The position numbers and the translations under genes are program-made. This document shows, piece after piece, positions 7,034-13,715 of a stretch of 13,715 nt of DNA. The stretch covers positions 1 to 13,715 of the forward strand of contig QMPG01000047.1 in the NCBI GenBank assembly GCA_003648455.1. The letters are read 5' to 3'. The stretch's first letter is position 1; each line of letters starts with the position of its first letter. The notes below the pieces were generated by a model that did no database searches, was not told where the DNA came from, and saw only the letters and a list, made by a program, of their open reading frames with translations. This DNA comes from Bacteroidota bacterium. GTDB taxonomy: Bacteria > Bacteroidota > Bacteroidia > Bacteroidales > B39-G9.

Positions 7034-7840
7034 ATGCAACTTAATTTAAAAAGACCAATAGTGTTTTTTGACCTTGAAACAACAGGTTTGGATGTAGTTA
7101 ATGACAGAATAGTTGAAATATCAATTGTAAAAGTTAGTCCTGATGGAAAAGAAGAAATCAAAACAAAGCGATTAAATCCAACAATACCAATATCTGAAGA
7201 AGCCACAAAAATTCATCATATTACCAACGAAGATGTTAAAGATGAACCAACATTTAAATCAATAGCAAAATCACTTGCGAAATTTATTGAGGGCTGTGAT
7301 ATTGCAGGATTTAATTCAAATAAGTTTGATGTTCCTCTTCTTGTAGAAGAGTTTTTAAGAGCCGACGTTGATATAGATATGAAAAAAAGAAAGTTTATTG
7401 ATGTTCAATCAATTTTTCATAAAATGGAAAAAAGAACATTAATAGCAGCATATAAATTTTATTGCAATAAAGATTTAACACAAGCTCATAGTGCTGAAGC
7501 AGATACTCTTGCAACTTATGAGGTGCTTAAGGCTCAGCTTGATTTGTATAAAGATGTAGATTATCAGGACACAGATGGTTCAAAATCGAAACCAATAATC
7601 AATGATGTTGATGCATTAAGTGAATTTTCTTCTCAAACAAAAAATGTAGATTTTGCCGGTAGAATTGTTTACGATAAAAATGGAGTAGAAGTAATAAATT
7701 TTGGTAAACACAAAGGGAAACCTGTCGAAGAAGTGCTTAAAAAAGAACCAAGCTATTATAATTGGATTATGAATAATGATTTTCCTTTATACACAAAAAA
7801 GGTTTTAACAGCTATAAAATTACGTGGCTTTAATAAATAA
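7034..7840 (+). CDS. DnaQ-like 3'-5' exonuclease with ExoX-type C-terminal domain
   Basis: This 268-residue protein has an N-terminal DEDDh exonuclease fold (about residues 6-172). The expected residues are present: D13 and E15 in VFFDLETTGL, D99 in GFNSNKFDVPLL, and H152 and D157 in AHSAEADTLA. The C-terminal part (about 205-268), with INFGKHKGKPVEEVLKKEPSYYNWIMNNDF, matches the small domain found at the end of ExoX-like nucleases. It probably removes 3' nucleotides from DNA in repair or proofreading; the exact substrate is not known. Genes of this type commonly sit near dnaN in Bacteroidota. Here the PD40 gene and the repeat intervene. The ATG at 7034 is six codons before the first beta strand, as expected. 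It converges with the HU/SPOR gene, 36 bases apart, with no convincing terminator between. Confidence 0.88.
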   Translation: MQLNLKRPIVFFDLETTGLDVVNDRIVEISIVKVSPDGKEEIKTKRLNPTIPISEEATKIHHITNEDVKDEPTFKSIAKSLAKFIEGCDIAGFNSNKFDVPLLVEEFLRADVDIDMKKRKFIDVQSIFHKMEKRTLIAAYKFYCNKDLTQAHSAEADTLATYEVLKAQLDLYKDVDYQDTDGSKSKPIINDVDALSEFSSQTKNVDFAGRIVYDKNGVEVINFGKHKGKPVEEVLKKEPSYYNWIMNNDFPLYTKKVLTAIKLRGFNK

Positions 7841-7876
7841 ACTTTTATCTTATATCGAACTCAGATTTTTACAAAA

Positions 7877-8848
7877 TTATTTTGTTAACAACCAAGCAGA
7901 CTTGTTTTTTTGATTTCTAATACTTGTTAACTTTTTTAGTGCAGTATTTTTGTCGTTGAAATGTTCAATAGACACTCTATATTTTGAATTTGAGTTAAGT
8001 ATCTCAGGATTAAAACCTTCAGTAATAAGCTGCTTTTGGAATTTTTTTGCGTTTAACAAATTGTTAAAGCTACCTACAATTAAAAAATATTTTTTGTTTT
8101 TTAATATTTTTGTGTTGTTTTTTGTTTCAGTATTATTCCCATAAAACAAAGCATTGCGTTTGTTTGTGGTCTCATCAATAACGTTGCTTATTTCAATTTT
8201 TTGTTGAGGTACATTGGTTTTAATTGTTTCTTGTTCGACTCTGTTTGTAGGGTTAAAACTTGAAAAATTCACACCAGATTCTTTCAAAAAATAAGGGTTT
8301 AGTGGGATTAACGAAAGTGCAGCAATAATAGGTATGCTAATCAAAATGCGCTTTGTTGTTTTATTAGCAATAAATTTATTTACAGCTTCTTTGTTTTTAA
8401 ACTTAGTTTCTATTTGTGTGTTAAAATCGTTATTGATTACCGGGAATTGATAAGATGACAATCCAAAAGAATCAATTAAATAATTTGTTGATAAATCAGG
8501 CTCAAAAAGTAAATTTTGTGTTTTGTCAAAGTAAAAACAACCTAAATCTTTAAAAATTATTTTTTCACCATTTTCAAGTTTATATGTAATATCTTGAACA
8601 TACTCAGAAGTTATATTTTTTGCTTCTGAATAACTGATTTTTTCACTTGAAGCTATATGGTTTATTAAAAGCCCATCATTATAGATGAGGTTTTTATTAA
8701 AAAGAATATCTTTTTTAGGAGGTTTGAATGAATTTTGGGTGATATTAATCTCTGCAGAATGGTAATTAGATACAAAACCGCCAAAATCAGGGATTATCAC
8801 GCAATCGTAAAAAAACAATAATTCTTTTATATGTTTACTTATTTCCAA
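7877..8848 (-). CDS. HU (CCDC81-like) and SPOR domain membrane protein
   Basis: From a TTG start at 8846-8848 this gives 323 residues. The N-terminus (ISKHIKELLFFYDCVIIPDFGGFVSNY) matches the prokaryotic CCDC81-like HU domains, two in tandem over about residues 1-125. A single membrane segment (about 167-184) follows a basic patch (NKTTKR), placing the HU part in the cytoplasm. A linker leads to a C-terminal SPOR domain (about 252-323; KKYFLIVGSFNNLLNAKKF and later YRVSIEHF), which in other proteins binds denuded peptidoglycan at division sites. The role is inferred to be linking cytoplasm or nucleoid to the cell wall. The reading frame has no ATG and no internal methionine. An alternative TTG at 8870-8872 overlaps the predicted -7 box, so 8848 is preferred and also fits the family start. 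Confidence 0.8.
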   Translation of the reverse strand: MEISKHIKELLFFYDCVIIPDFGGFVSNYHSAEINITQNSFKPPKKDILFNKNLIYNDGLLINHIASSEKISYSEAKNITSEYVQDITYKLENGEKIIFKDLGCFYFDKTQNLLFEPDLSTNYLIDSFGLSSYQFPVINNDFNTQIETKFKNKEAVNKFIANKTTKRILISIPIIAALSLIPLNPYFLKESGVNFSSFNPTNRVEQETIKTNVPQQKIEISNVIDETTNKRNALFYGNNTETKNNTKILKNKKYFLIVGSFNNLLNAKKFQKQLITEGFNPEILNSNSKYRVSIEHFNDKNTALKKLTSIRNQKNKSAWLLTK

Positions 8849-8869
8849 AATCTCATATTTTTTATATAA

Positions 8870-8899
8870 CAAAATTACAAAAAAACTAACTCATTTCAA
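8870..8899 (-). promoter_or_regulatory. Promoter of the HU/SPOR gene (-33 and -7 elements)
   Basis: Read on the - strand, TTG (8899-8897) is followed after 19 bases by TAATTTTG (8877-8870), a full match to the Bacteroidota pattern of a -33 TTG and -7 TAnnTTTG. The predicted transcript starts near 8864, about 15 bases before the TTG start codon at 8848. This is the best promoter match in the window. Confidence 0.6.
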
Positions 8900-8971
8900 T
8901 AGCTGATTATTATTTATTTTTTTAAATATTTATCATTAGCTATAAAGTTATGTATAATTAGTTGTAAATAT

Positions 8972-8979
8972 TATCTTTG
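8972..8979 (+). promoter_or_regulatory. Candidate -7 promoter element for galE
   Basis: TATCTTTG fits TAnnTTTG and lies 30 bases before the galE ATG. A TTG at 8962-8964 is too close to act as -33, and TTATG (8948-8952) is at best a weak one. With the - strand promoter at 8870-8899 it makes the 8849-9009 gap a divergent promoter region. Confidence 0.45.
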
Positions 8980-9009
8980 CAAAAGTACTTATTAAAAAAA
9001 ATAATTTTC

Positions 9010-10050
9010 ATGCAAAATAAAATCTTAGTAACTGGTGGTACTGGTTATATTGGTTCGCACACAGTTGTTGAATTGCAGAACAGTGGTTTTGAGGTTGTTG
9101 TAGTCGATAATCTATCGAATTCCGATATTAAGGTTGTCGATCGAATTCAGAAAATAACCGGAGAACGTCCAATCTTTGAAAATTTTGATTTATGTGATGC
9201 TGAAAAGACCAACAATCTATTTAAAAAACATAGAGATATAAAAGCAGTTATTCATTTTGCGGCATTTAAAGCAGTAGGCGAATCTGTCTCAAATCCTTTA
9301 AAATATTATAATAATAATCTTGTATCATTGGTAAATTTGTTGAATGCAATGCAGAAAAACAAAATAAGCAATTTGGTTTTTTCTTCATCTTGCACTGTTT
9401 ATGGTCAACCCGACAAGTTGCCAGTTACCGAGCAATCGCCTGTTAAAGAAGCAAATTCACCTTACGGATATACTAAGCAGGTGTCTGAGCAAATTATAAA
9501 AGACACAACTATTGCAAGTCAAATTTTTAAAGCCATAGCTTTACGATATTTCAATCCCATTGGGGCACACGATTCTGCTTTAATTGGAGAATTACCTTTG
9601 GGTGTTCCTAACAATTTAGTTCCTTTTATTACGCAAACAGCTATTGGATTAAGACAACAATTAAGCGTTTTTGGTGATGATTATAACACACCGGACGGAA
9701 CTTGTATTCGTGATTATATTCATGTAGTAGATTTGGCAAAATCTCACGTAATTGCTATAGAACGATTACTTAAAAATAATAATATTGCAGATTTTGAGTT
9801 TTTTAATATAGGAACCGGCAAAGGGAACTCTGTACTTGAAGTTATTAATACTTTTGAAAAGGTTTCAGGACAAAAATTAAACTATAAAATTACTAGTAGA
9901 AGAGAAGGTGATGTGGAGAAAGTATATGCCGATACAAAATTTGCAAATTCAGAATTAGGATGGAAAGCCGAAAAAACTCTCGATGATGCTTTGCTTTCTG
10001 CCTGGAACTGGGAGATGTATTATAGAAATAATTTAGAAAATAAAAAGTAG
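9010..10050 (+). CDS. galE: UDP-glucose 4-epimerase
   Basis: GalE interconverts UDP-glucose and UDP-galactose in the cytoplasm, feeding galactose into surface glycans. From the ATG at 9010 it has 346 residues, close to the usual ~340. It is an extended short-chain dehydrogenase: the NAD-binding GGTGYIGSH is at residues 9-17, HFAAFKAVGESV at 82-93, and SSSCTVYG holds the catalytic serine near 127. The YxxxK pair is Y152 and K156 in PYGYTK, and RYFNPIGAHDSALIGE is typical of GalE. A longer reading from a TTG at 8977 is rejected because that codon lies inside the -7 box and adds 11 residues before the Rossmann fold. rfbB follows after 43 bases, probably in the same operon. A related epimerase of UDP-N-acetylhexosamines cannot be fully excluded. 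Confidence 0.92.
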   Translation: MQNKILVTGGTGYIGSHTVVELQNSGFEVVVVDNLSNSDIKVVDRIQKITGERPIFENFDLCDAEKTNNLFKKHRDIKAVIHFAAFKAVGESVSNPLKYYNNNLVSLVNLLNAMQKNKISNLVFSSSCTVYGQPDKLPVTEQSPVKEANSPYGYTKQVSEQIIKDTTIASQIFKAIALRYFNPIGAHDSALIGELPLGVPNNLVPFITQTAIGLRQQLSVFGDDYNTPDGTCIRDYIHVVDLAKSHVIAIERLLKNNNIADFEFFNIGTGKGNSVLEVINTFEKVSGQKLNYKITSRREGDVEKVYADTKFANSELGWKAEKTLDDALLSAWNWEMYYRNNLENKK

Positions 10051-10057
10051 TTTTATT

Positions 10058-10086
10058 ACTTTATAAACTTTTTAACTTTATAAACT
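10058..10086. repeat. Short direct repeat ACTTTATAAACT between galE and rfbB
   Basis: The same 12 bases occur at 10058-10069 and 10075-10086, five bases apart, filling most of the gap before rfbB. Each contains the palindromic core TTTATAAA. It could be a duplication by slippage or a tandem operator; there is no further support for either. Confidence 0.6.
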
Positions 10087-10093
10087 AAGATAA

Positions 10094-11149
10094 ATGTCAA
10101 AAACTATTCTTATTACCGGTGGAGCAGGATTTATTGGCTCTCATGTTGTTCGATTATTTGTAAATAAGTATTCAGACTATAAAGTTGTAAACCTTGACAA
10201 ACTTACTTACGCCGGGAATCTCGAAAATTTATCAGATATTGATAAAAAAGAGAATTATCAATTTGTAAAAGGGGATATTACCGATAGTAAATTTATCGAT
10301 ACACTTTTTCAAGAATACCAATTCGATGGAGTAATTCATCTTGCAGCCGAATCACATGTTGACAGGTCTATTTTAAACCCAATGGAATTTATTAATACCA
10401 ATATTATTGGTACAGTAAATTTGCTAAACGCAGCTCGAAATATTTGGAAAGAAAATGCAAAAGATAATCTGTTTTATCATATATCAACCGATGAGGTTTA
10501 TGGTGCATTGGGTAGCGAAGGTCTTTTTACCGAAGAAACAAGCTACGATCCCAAAAGTCCTTATTCTGCGTCAAAGGCAAGCTCAGACCATTTAGTGCGA
10601 GCTTATTTTAATACATATAAATTGCCTGTTGTTATATCAAACTGCTCAAACAATTACGGGCCCAATCAATTCCCTGAGAAGTTAATCCCTTTAGCAATTA
10701 ATAATATTAAAAATAGTAAGCCTATACCAATTTATGGAAAAGGAGAAAATATACGTGATTGGCTTTATGTTGAAGATCATGCAAAAGCTATTGATATTAT
10801 TTTTCATAAAGGTGAAGTAGGGCATACATACAACATTGGAGGAAATAATGAATGGACAAATATTGATCTTATTCACCAGTTATGTAAAATAATGGACAAT
10901 AGATTAAAAAGAGAGCCTGGAACATCTGAAAAGCTTATTACTTTTGTGAAAGATAGAGCAGGTCATGATTTGCGCTATGCTATAGATTCTTCAAAATTAC
11001 AAAAAGAATTGGGATGGAAACATTCTGTATTTTTTAAAGAGGGGCTTGAGCAAACTGTTGATTGGTATTTAGACAATCAGGAATGGCTTGATAATATTAT
11101 TTCGGGAGAGTATGAAAAATATTATGAAAATCAATATATAGAAAGGTAG
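10094..11149 (+). CDS. rfbB: dTDP-glucose 4,6-dehydratase
   Basis: RfbB converts dTDP-glucose to dTDP-4-keto-6-deoxyglucose, the entry step to dTDP-rhamnose and other deoxysugars of cell-surface polysaccharides. The 351 residues match the family. Visible motifs are GGAGFIGSH (residues 9-17, NAD binding), HLAAESHVDRSI (82-93), the catalytic triad T132-D133-E134 in STDEVYG, the YxxxK pair Y157 and K161 in PYSASK, and NCSNNYGPNQFPEKLIPL (183-200). It sits 43 bases after galE and 8 bases before the CpsB-like gene, so these three probably form one operon. The other rhamnose genes (rfbA, rfbC, rfbD) are not in the window. The ATG directly precedes the first beta strand, as in other RfbB proteins. 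Confidence 0.94.
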   Translation: MSKTILITGGAGFIGSHVVRLFVNKYSDYKVVNLDKLTYAGNLENLSDIDKKENYQFVKGDITDSKFIDTLFQEYQFDGVIHLAAESHVDRSILNPMEFINTNIIGTVNLLNAARNIWKENAKDNLFYHISTDEVYGALGSEGLFTEETSYDPKSPYSASKASSDHLVRAYFNTYKLPVVISNCSNNYGPNQFPEKLIPLAINNIKNSKPIPIYGKGENIRDWLYVEDHAKAIDIIFHKGEVGHTYNIGGNNEWTNIDLIHQLCKIMDNRLKREPGTSEKLITFVKDRAGHDLRYAIDSSKLQKELGWKHSVFFKEGLEQTVDWYLDNQEWLDNIISGEYEKYYENQYIER

Positions 11150-11157
11150 TTTTTAAT

Positions 11158-11889
11158 TTGTTCAATTTTTTTCATAAAGATAGAGTTTTGTCTGATTTCT
11201 CAGATTTGGAAACCGATGTGCATTCTCATTTAGTTCCCGGAATTGATGATGGTTCGGCATCAATGAAACAATCTTTGTCTTTAATTAATAATTTGAGAGA
11301 CTTGGGATTTAAGAAAATAGTTACAACTCCTCATTCTGATAATGACTTATATCGAAATACAAATGAAAAAATAACAAAGGCTTTTTCTCTTCTTAAAGAA
11401 CAAGTTGAAAAAGCTAATATTGATATCGAGATAGAAGTCGCAGCTGAATATTATATTGATTTTGAATTTCAGAAAAGATTAGCGAATGAGAAATTACTTA
11501 CTTTTGGCAGTAAGTATCTATTATTTGAATTGCCTTTTTATAATAAACCTCAGGTTTTTGAAGAAATAGTTTTTAAGATGCAAACCTTGGCTTATAAGCC
11601 TGTTCTTGCACATCCGGAAAGATATACTTTTTGGAACAATAATCTTAAAAATTACCATGATTTGAAAGACAGAGGAATTCTATTGCAGATAAACATTAAT
11701 TCGTTAGTTGGGGGGTATTCTGCTCAAGCAAAAAAAATGGCTGAAAAATTAATTGTAAATAATATGGTTGATTTTATTGGGTCGGATACCCACAATCAAC
11801 ATCATATTGAGCTCTTGAAAAAAAGCTTGAAAAACAAATATTTAGTTGATTTAATAAATAAAAAAAGCTTGCTAAATAAAACTGTTTAA
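11158..11889 (+). CDS. CpsB/YwqE-type PHP-domain tyrosine phosphatase
   Basis: This 243-residue protein belongs to the PHP-fold, metal-dependent protein-tyrosine phosphatases (CpsB, CapC, YwqE). In Gram-positive bacteria these control capsule synthesis by dephosphorylating a tyrosine kinase; the same role here is inference. Metal-binding residues are visible: H22 and H24 in DVHSHLVPGIDDGS, H59 in TTPHS, E97 in AAEYY, H152 in AHPERY, and D210 and H212 in GSDTHN. The start is TTG at 11158. The first in-frame ATG (residue 36) would remove the HxH motif, and the TTG start MFNFF matches family N-termini. AAGG at 11143-11146 is a weak ribosome-binding candidate inside the end of rfbB. The gene follows rfbB by 8 bases. 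Its last codons overlap the glmS terminator. Confidence 0.87.
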   Translation: MFNFFHKDRVLSDFSDLETDVHSHLVPGIDDGSASMKQSLSLINNLRDLGFKKIVTTPHSDNDLYRNTNEKITKAFSLLKEQVEKANIDIEIEVAAEYYIDFEFQKRLANEKLLTFGSKYLLFELPFYNKPQVFEEIVFKMQTLAYKPVLAHPERYTFWNNNLKNYHDLKDRGILLQININSLVGGYSAQAKKMAEKLIVNNMVDFIGSDTHNQHHIELLKKSLKNKYLVDLINKKSLLNKTV

Positions 11890-11904
11890 GATTTTTTAGC
11901 AAGC
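11860..11904 (-). terminator. Terminator of glmS, overlapping the end of the CpsB-like gene
   Basis: GCTTGCTAAA (11867-11876) and TTTAGCAAGC (11895-11904) form a perfect 10-bp stem with an 18-base loop that has a small inner stem (TAAA/TTTA). Read on the - strand, the hairpin is followed by seven T (11866-11860). The + strand side lacks a T run, so it is mainly a - strand terminator, though the hairpin may also stabilise the 3' end of the convergent + transcript. Confidence 0.8.
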
Positions 11905-11928
11905 GTATTTATTCTATAAATTATATTA

Positions 11929-13715
11929 TCATTCTACAGTAACAGATTTAGCCAAATTTCTTGGTTGGTCAACATTACATTCTCTCATTACGGCAATATA
12001 ATATGATAATAATTGAAGAGGCACAACTGTGATAAGAGGTGCTAAAGCTTGGTCAGAATCCGGTATTTCAATAACATGGTCGGCCAAATTTTTAATAACA
12101 GTGTCGCCTTCAGTAACAACAGCAATTACAATACCTTTTCTGGCTTTTATTTCTTGAATATTGCTTACAATTTTTTCATAAGATTTATCTTTAGTTGCAA
12201 TAACAACCACAGGCATTTTCTCATCAATTAAAGCAATTGGTCCATGCTTCATCTCGGCAGCAGGATAACCTTCTGCATGTATATATGAAATTTCTTTTAA
12301 TTTCAAAGCACCTTCTAAAGCAACAGGGAAAAAATATCCTCTTCCTAAATATAAGAAATTTGTAGCATCTTTATATTTTGCAGCAATCGTTTTAATTTTA
12401 TCACAATGTTTTAATATTGAGTTTATTTTGTCAGGTGTTTTTGTTAATTCCGCAATTAAATTTTCATATTGTTCTTGAGATAGGGAATTGCGTTCTTTCC
12501 CTAACAACATTGCCATCATTGTTAGAATTGTAACTTGAGCAGTAAATGCTTTTGTTGAAGCAACTCCAATTTCAGGACCGGCATGAGTGTAAACTCCTGC
12601 ATCGGTCATCCTTGGGATGCTCGAACCAACAACATTGCATATACCAAGAACTAATGCTCCGGATTCTTTTGCTAATTTAATTGCGGCTAAGGTGTCGGCA
12701 GTTTCACCACTCTGACTTATTGCAATAACAACATCGTCTTTAAAAATTATTGGTTTTCTGTATCTAAATTCTGAGGCATATTCAACTTCAACTGGTATTT
12801 TTGCATATTCTTCAAGCAAATATTCTCCAACTAAACCTGCGTGCCATGAAGTTCCACAACCAATAATAATTATTCTTTTTGCATCAATAAGTTTTGGAAG
12901 GACGTTATATAAACCGCCTAAATAAATATCAGATTTATTCGGAGACATTCTTCCTCTAAAAGTGTCCAGTATTGCACGTGGTTGCTCAAATATTTCTTTT
13001 AACATAAAATGGTCAAAACCACCTTTTTCAATCTCGTCAACATCTAAATCTAAAGTTTGAACTTTTGGGATTTGCTTGTTATTGTATATTGTTTTTAATG
13101 ATAATTCTGTTTTCTTTATTATTGCAACATCATTGTCGTTCAGGTAAATCACACTATTTGTATGTTCTACTATTGGTGTAGCATCAGAAGCAATGTAATA
13201 TTCTTTTTTGCCAATTCCAATAACTAAAGGGCTTCCATTTCGTGCAGCAATTAATTGATTTGGCTCTTCTTCGCAAGCAACAATTAAACCATAGGTTCCA
13301 ATTACTTTTGTTAAAGCTAAACGAACAGCAATTTCACCACTAACTTTACCTTTTAGGTATATGTATTCAATTAAATTTGCTAAAACTTCTGTGTCTGTCT
13401 GGCTTTGGAATGAGTAGCCTCTTTTTTCTAATTTTGATTTTAGACGAGAGTAATTTTCAATTATTCCATTATGAATAACAACAAAATGCCCATTTTGTGA
13501 CTTGTGAGGATGAGCATTTATATTATTTGGTTCACCATGAGTTGCCCATCTTGTATGCCCCATTCCTATTGAACCTGAAATATCTTTATCCTTAACAAAA
13601 TTTTCTAAATCGCTAACTTTGCCCTTACATTTATATATACGGCTATTCCCGTTTAAGAGAGCAATTCCGGCAGAATCGTAACCTCTGTATTCTAATCTTT
13701 TTAAACCGTTTATTA
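11929..13715 (-). CDS. glmS: Glutamine-fructose-6-phosphate aminotransferase, N-terminus cut by window
   Basis: GlmS makes glucosamine-6-phosphate from fructose-6-phosphate and glutamine, the first step to UDP-GlcNAc for peptidoglycan and lipopolysaccharide. The frame stays open to the window edge: 594 codons are visible, beginning INGLKRLEYRGYDSAGIAL. By alignment with the E. coli protein about 17 residues are missing, including the N-terminal catalytic cysteine. The glutaminase domain shows GHTRWATHGEPNN and HNGIIENY. Two SIS sugar-isomerase domains follow, with GCGTSWHAG, SQSGETADTLA, GVASTKAFTAQ and EISYIHAEGYPAAEMKHGPIAL. The end, DQPRNLAKSVTVE, is the conserved C-terminus. The ATG at 13563 is internal and not the start. 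It is convergent with the CpsB-like gene, 39 bases apart, and ends in the terminator at 11860-11904. The gene appears functional. Confidence 0.96.
   Translation of the reverse strand, partial: INGLKRLEYRGYDSAGIALLNGNSRIYKCKGKVSDLENFVKDKDISGSIGMGHTRWATHGEPNNINAHPHKSQNGHFVVIHNGIIENYSRLKSKLEKRGYSFQSQTDTEVLANLIEYIYLKGKVSGEIAVRLALTKVIGTYGLIVACEEEPNQLIAARNGSPLVIGIGKKEYYIASDATPIVEHTNSVIYLNDNDVAIIKKTELSLKTIYNNKQIPKVQTLDLDVDEIEKGGFDHFMLKEIFEQPRAILDTFRGRMSPNKSDIYLGGLYNVLPKLIDAKRIIIIGCGTSWHAGLVGEYLLEEYAKIPVEVEYASEFRYRKPIIFKDDVVIAISQSGETADTLAAIKLAKESGALVLGICNVVGSSIPRMTDAGVYTHAGPEIGVASTKAFTAQVTILTMMAMLLGKERNSLSQEQYENLIAELTKTPDKINSILKHCDKIKTIAAKYKDATNFLYLGRGYFFPVALEGALKLKEISYIHAEGYPAAEMKHGPIALIDEKMPVVVIATKDKSYEKIVSNIQEIKARKGIVIAVVTEGDTVIKNLADHVIEIPDSDQALAPLITVVPLQLLSYYIAVMRECNVDQPRNLAKSVTVE

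Noticed and set aside
7841..7885. Possible terminator between the exonuclease and HU/SPOR genes
   Set aside because: Only a 6-bp A/T stem (7871-7876 / 7880-7885) with no proper T run; too weak to call.
8977..9009. Longer galE reading starting at TTG 8977
   Set aside because: The codon lies inside the predicted -7 box, and the added residues precede the normal start of the NAD-binding fold; ATG 9010 fits the family.
12049..12231. 60-codon + strand frame opposite glmS
   Set aside because: It is a shadow of the highly conserved SIS domain coding region.
13561..13563. ATG as the start of glmS
   Set aside because: The frame continues upstream to the window edge with conserved GlmS sequence (LKRLEYRGYDSAGIA), so this methionine is internal.

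Overview
The window looks like chromosomal DNA of a low-GC Bacteroidota bacterium, probably class Bacteroidia or a relative. The support is a GldF/GldG pair, an HU(CCDC81)-plus-SPOR protein, a TPR/PD40 surface-type protein, weak or absent Shine-Dalgarno sites, and several matches to the Bacteroidota -7 promoter element TAnnTTTG just upstream of genes. The exact taxon cannot be set from the sequence.

Layout. Positions 1-270 are non-coding: the 3' part of a repeat element (1-121), a strong intrinsic terminator (144-170) and a probable promoter. Next come gldF, gldG, a DUF4340-type membrane-anchored gene and dnaN (271-5025), all on the + strand, ended by a textbook terminator (5050-5085). A secreted TPR/PD40 protein (5159-6733) follows. 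After it lies a 300-base gene-free gap holding a second, complete copy of the repeat (6777-6982), set exactly in the loop of what would otherwise be a 15-bp-stem terminator. Then comes a DnaQ-like exonuclease with an ExoX-type C-terminus (7034-7840), facing a convergent HU/SPOR gene on the - strand (7877-8848). A divergent promoter region separates that gene from a + strand sugar group: galE, rfbB and a CpsB/YwqE-type PHP phosphatase (9010-11889). The window closes with glmS on the - strand, cut at its N-terminal end by the window edge.

How the genes fit together. GldF and GldG are the membrane parts of an ABC system whose ATPase is not in the window. DnaN and the exonuclease belong to DNA replication and repair. 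GalE, RfbB, the CpsB-like phosphatase and GlmS all bear on nucleotide-sugar or cell-surface polysaccharide supply.

The genes are ordinary for the group. The most interesting signal is the non-coding repeat. Its two copies differ at 2 of 121 aligned bases, apart from a 36-base GC-rich double palindrome present in one and absent from the other. It is packed with hairpins, ends in TTAACCCG/CGGGTTAA, and resembles a MITE- or REP-like mobile element or a structured RNA. No defence system, CRISPR array, tRNA, rRNA or transposase gene was found.
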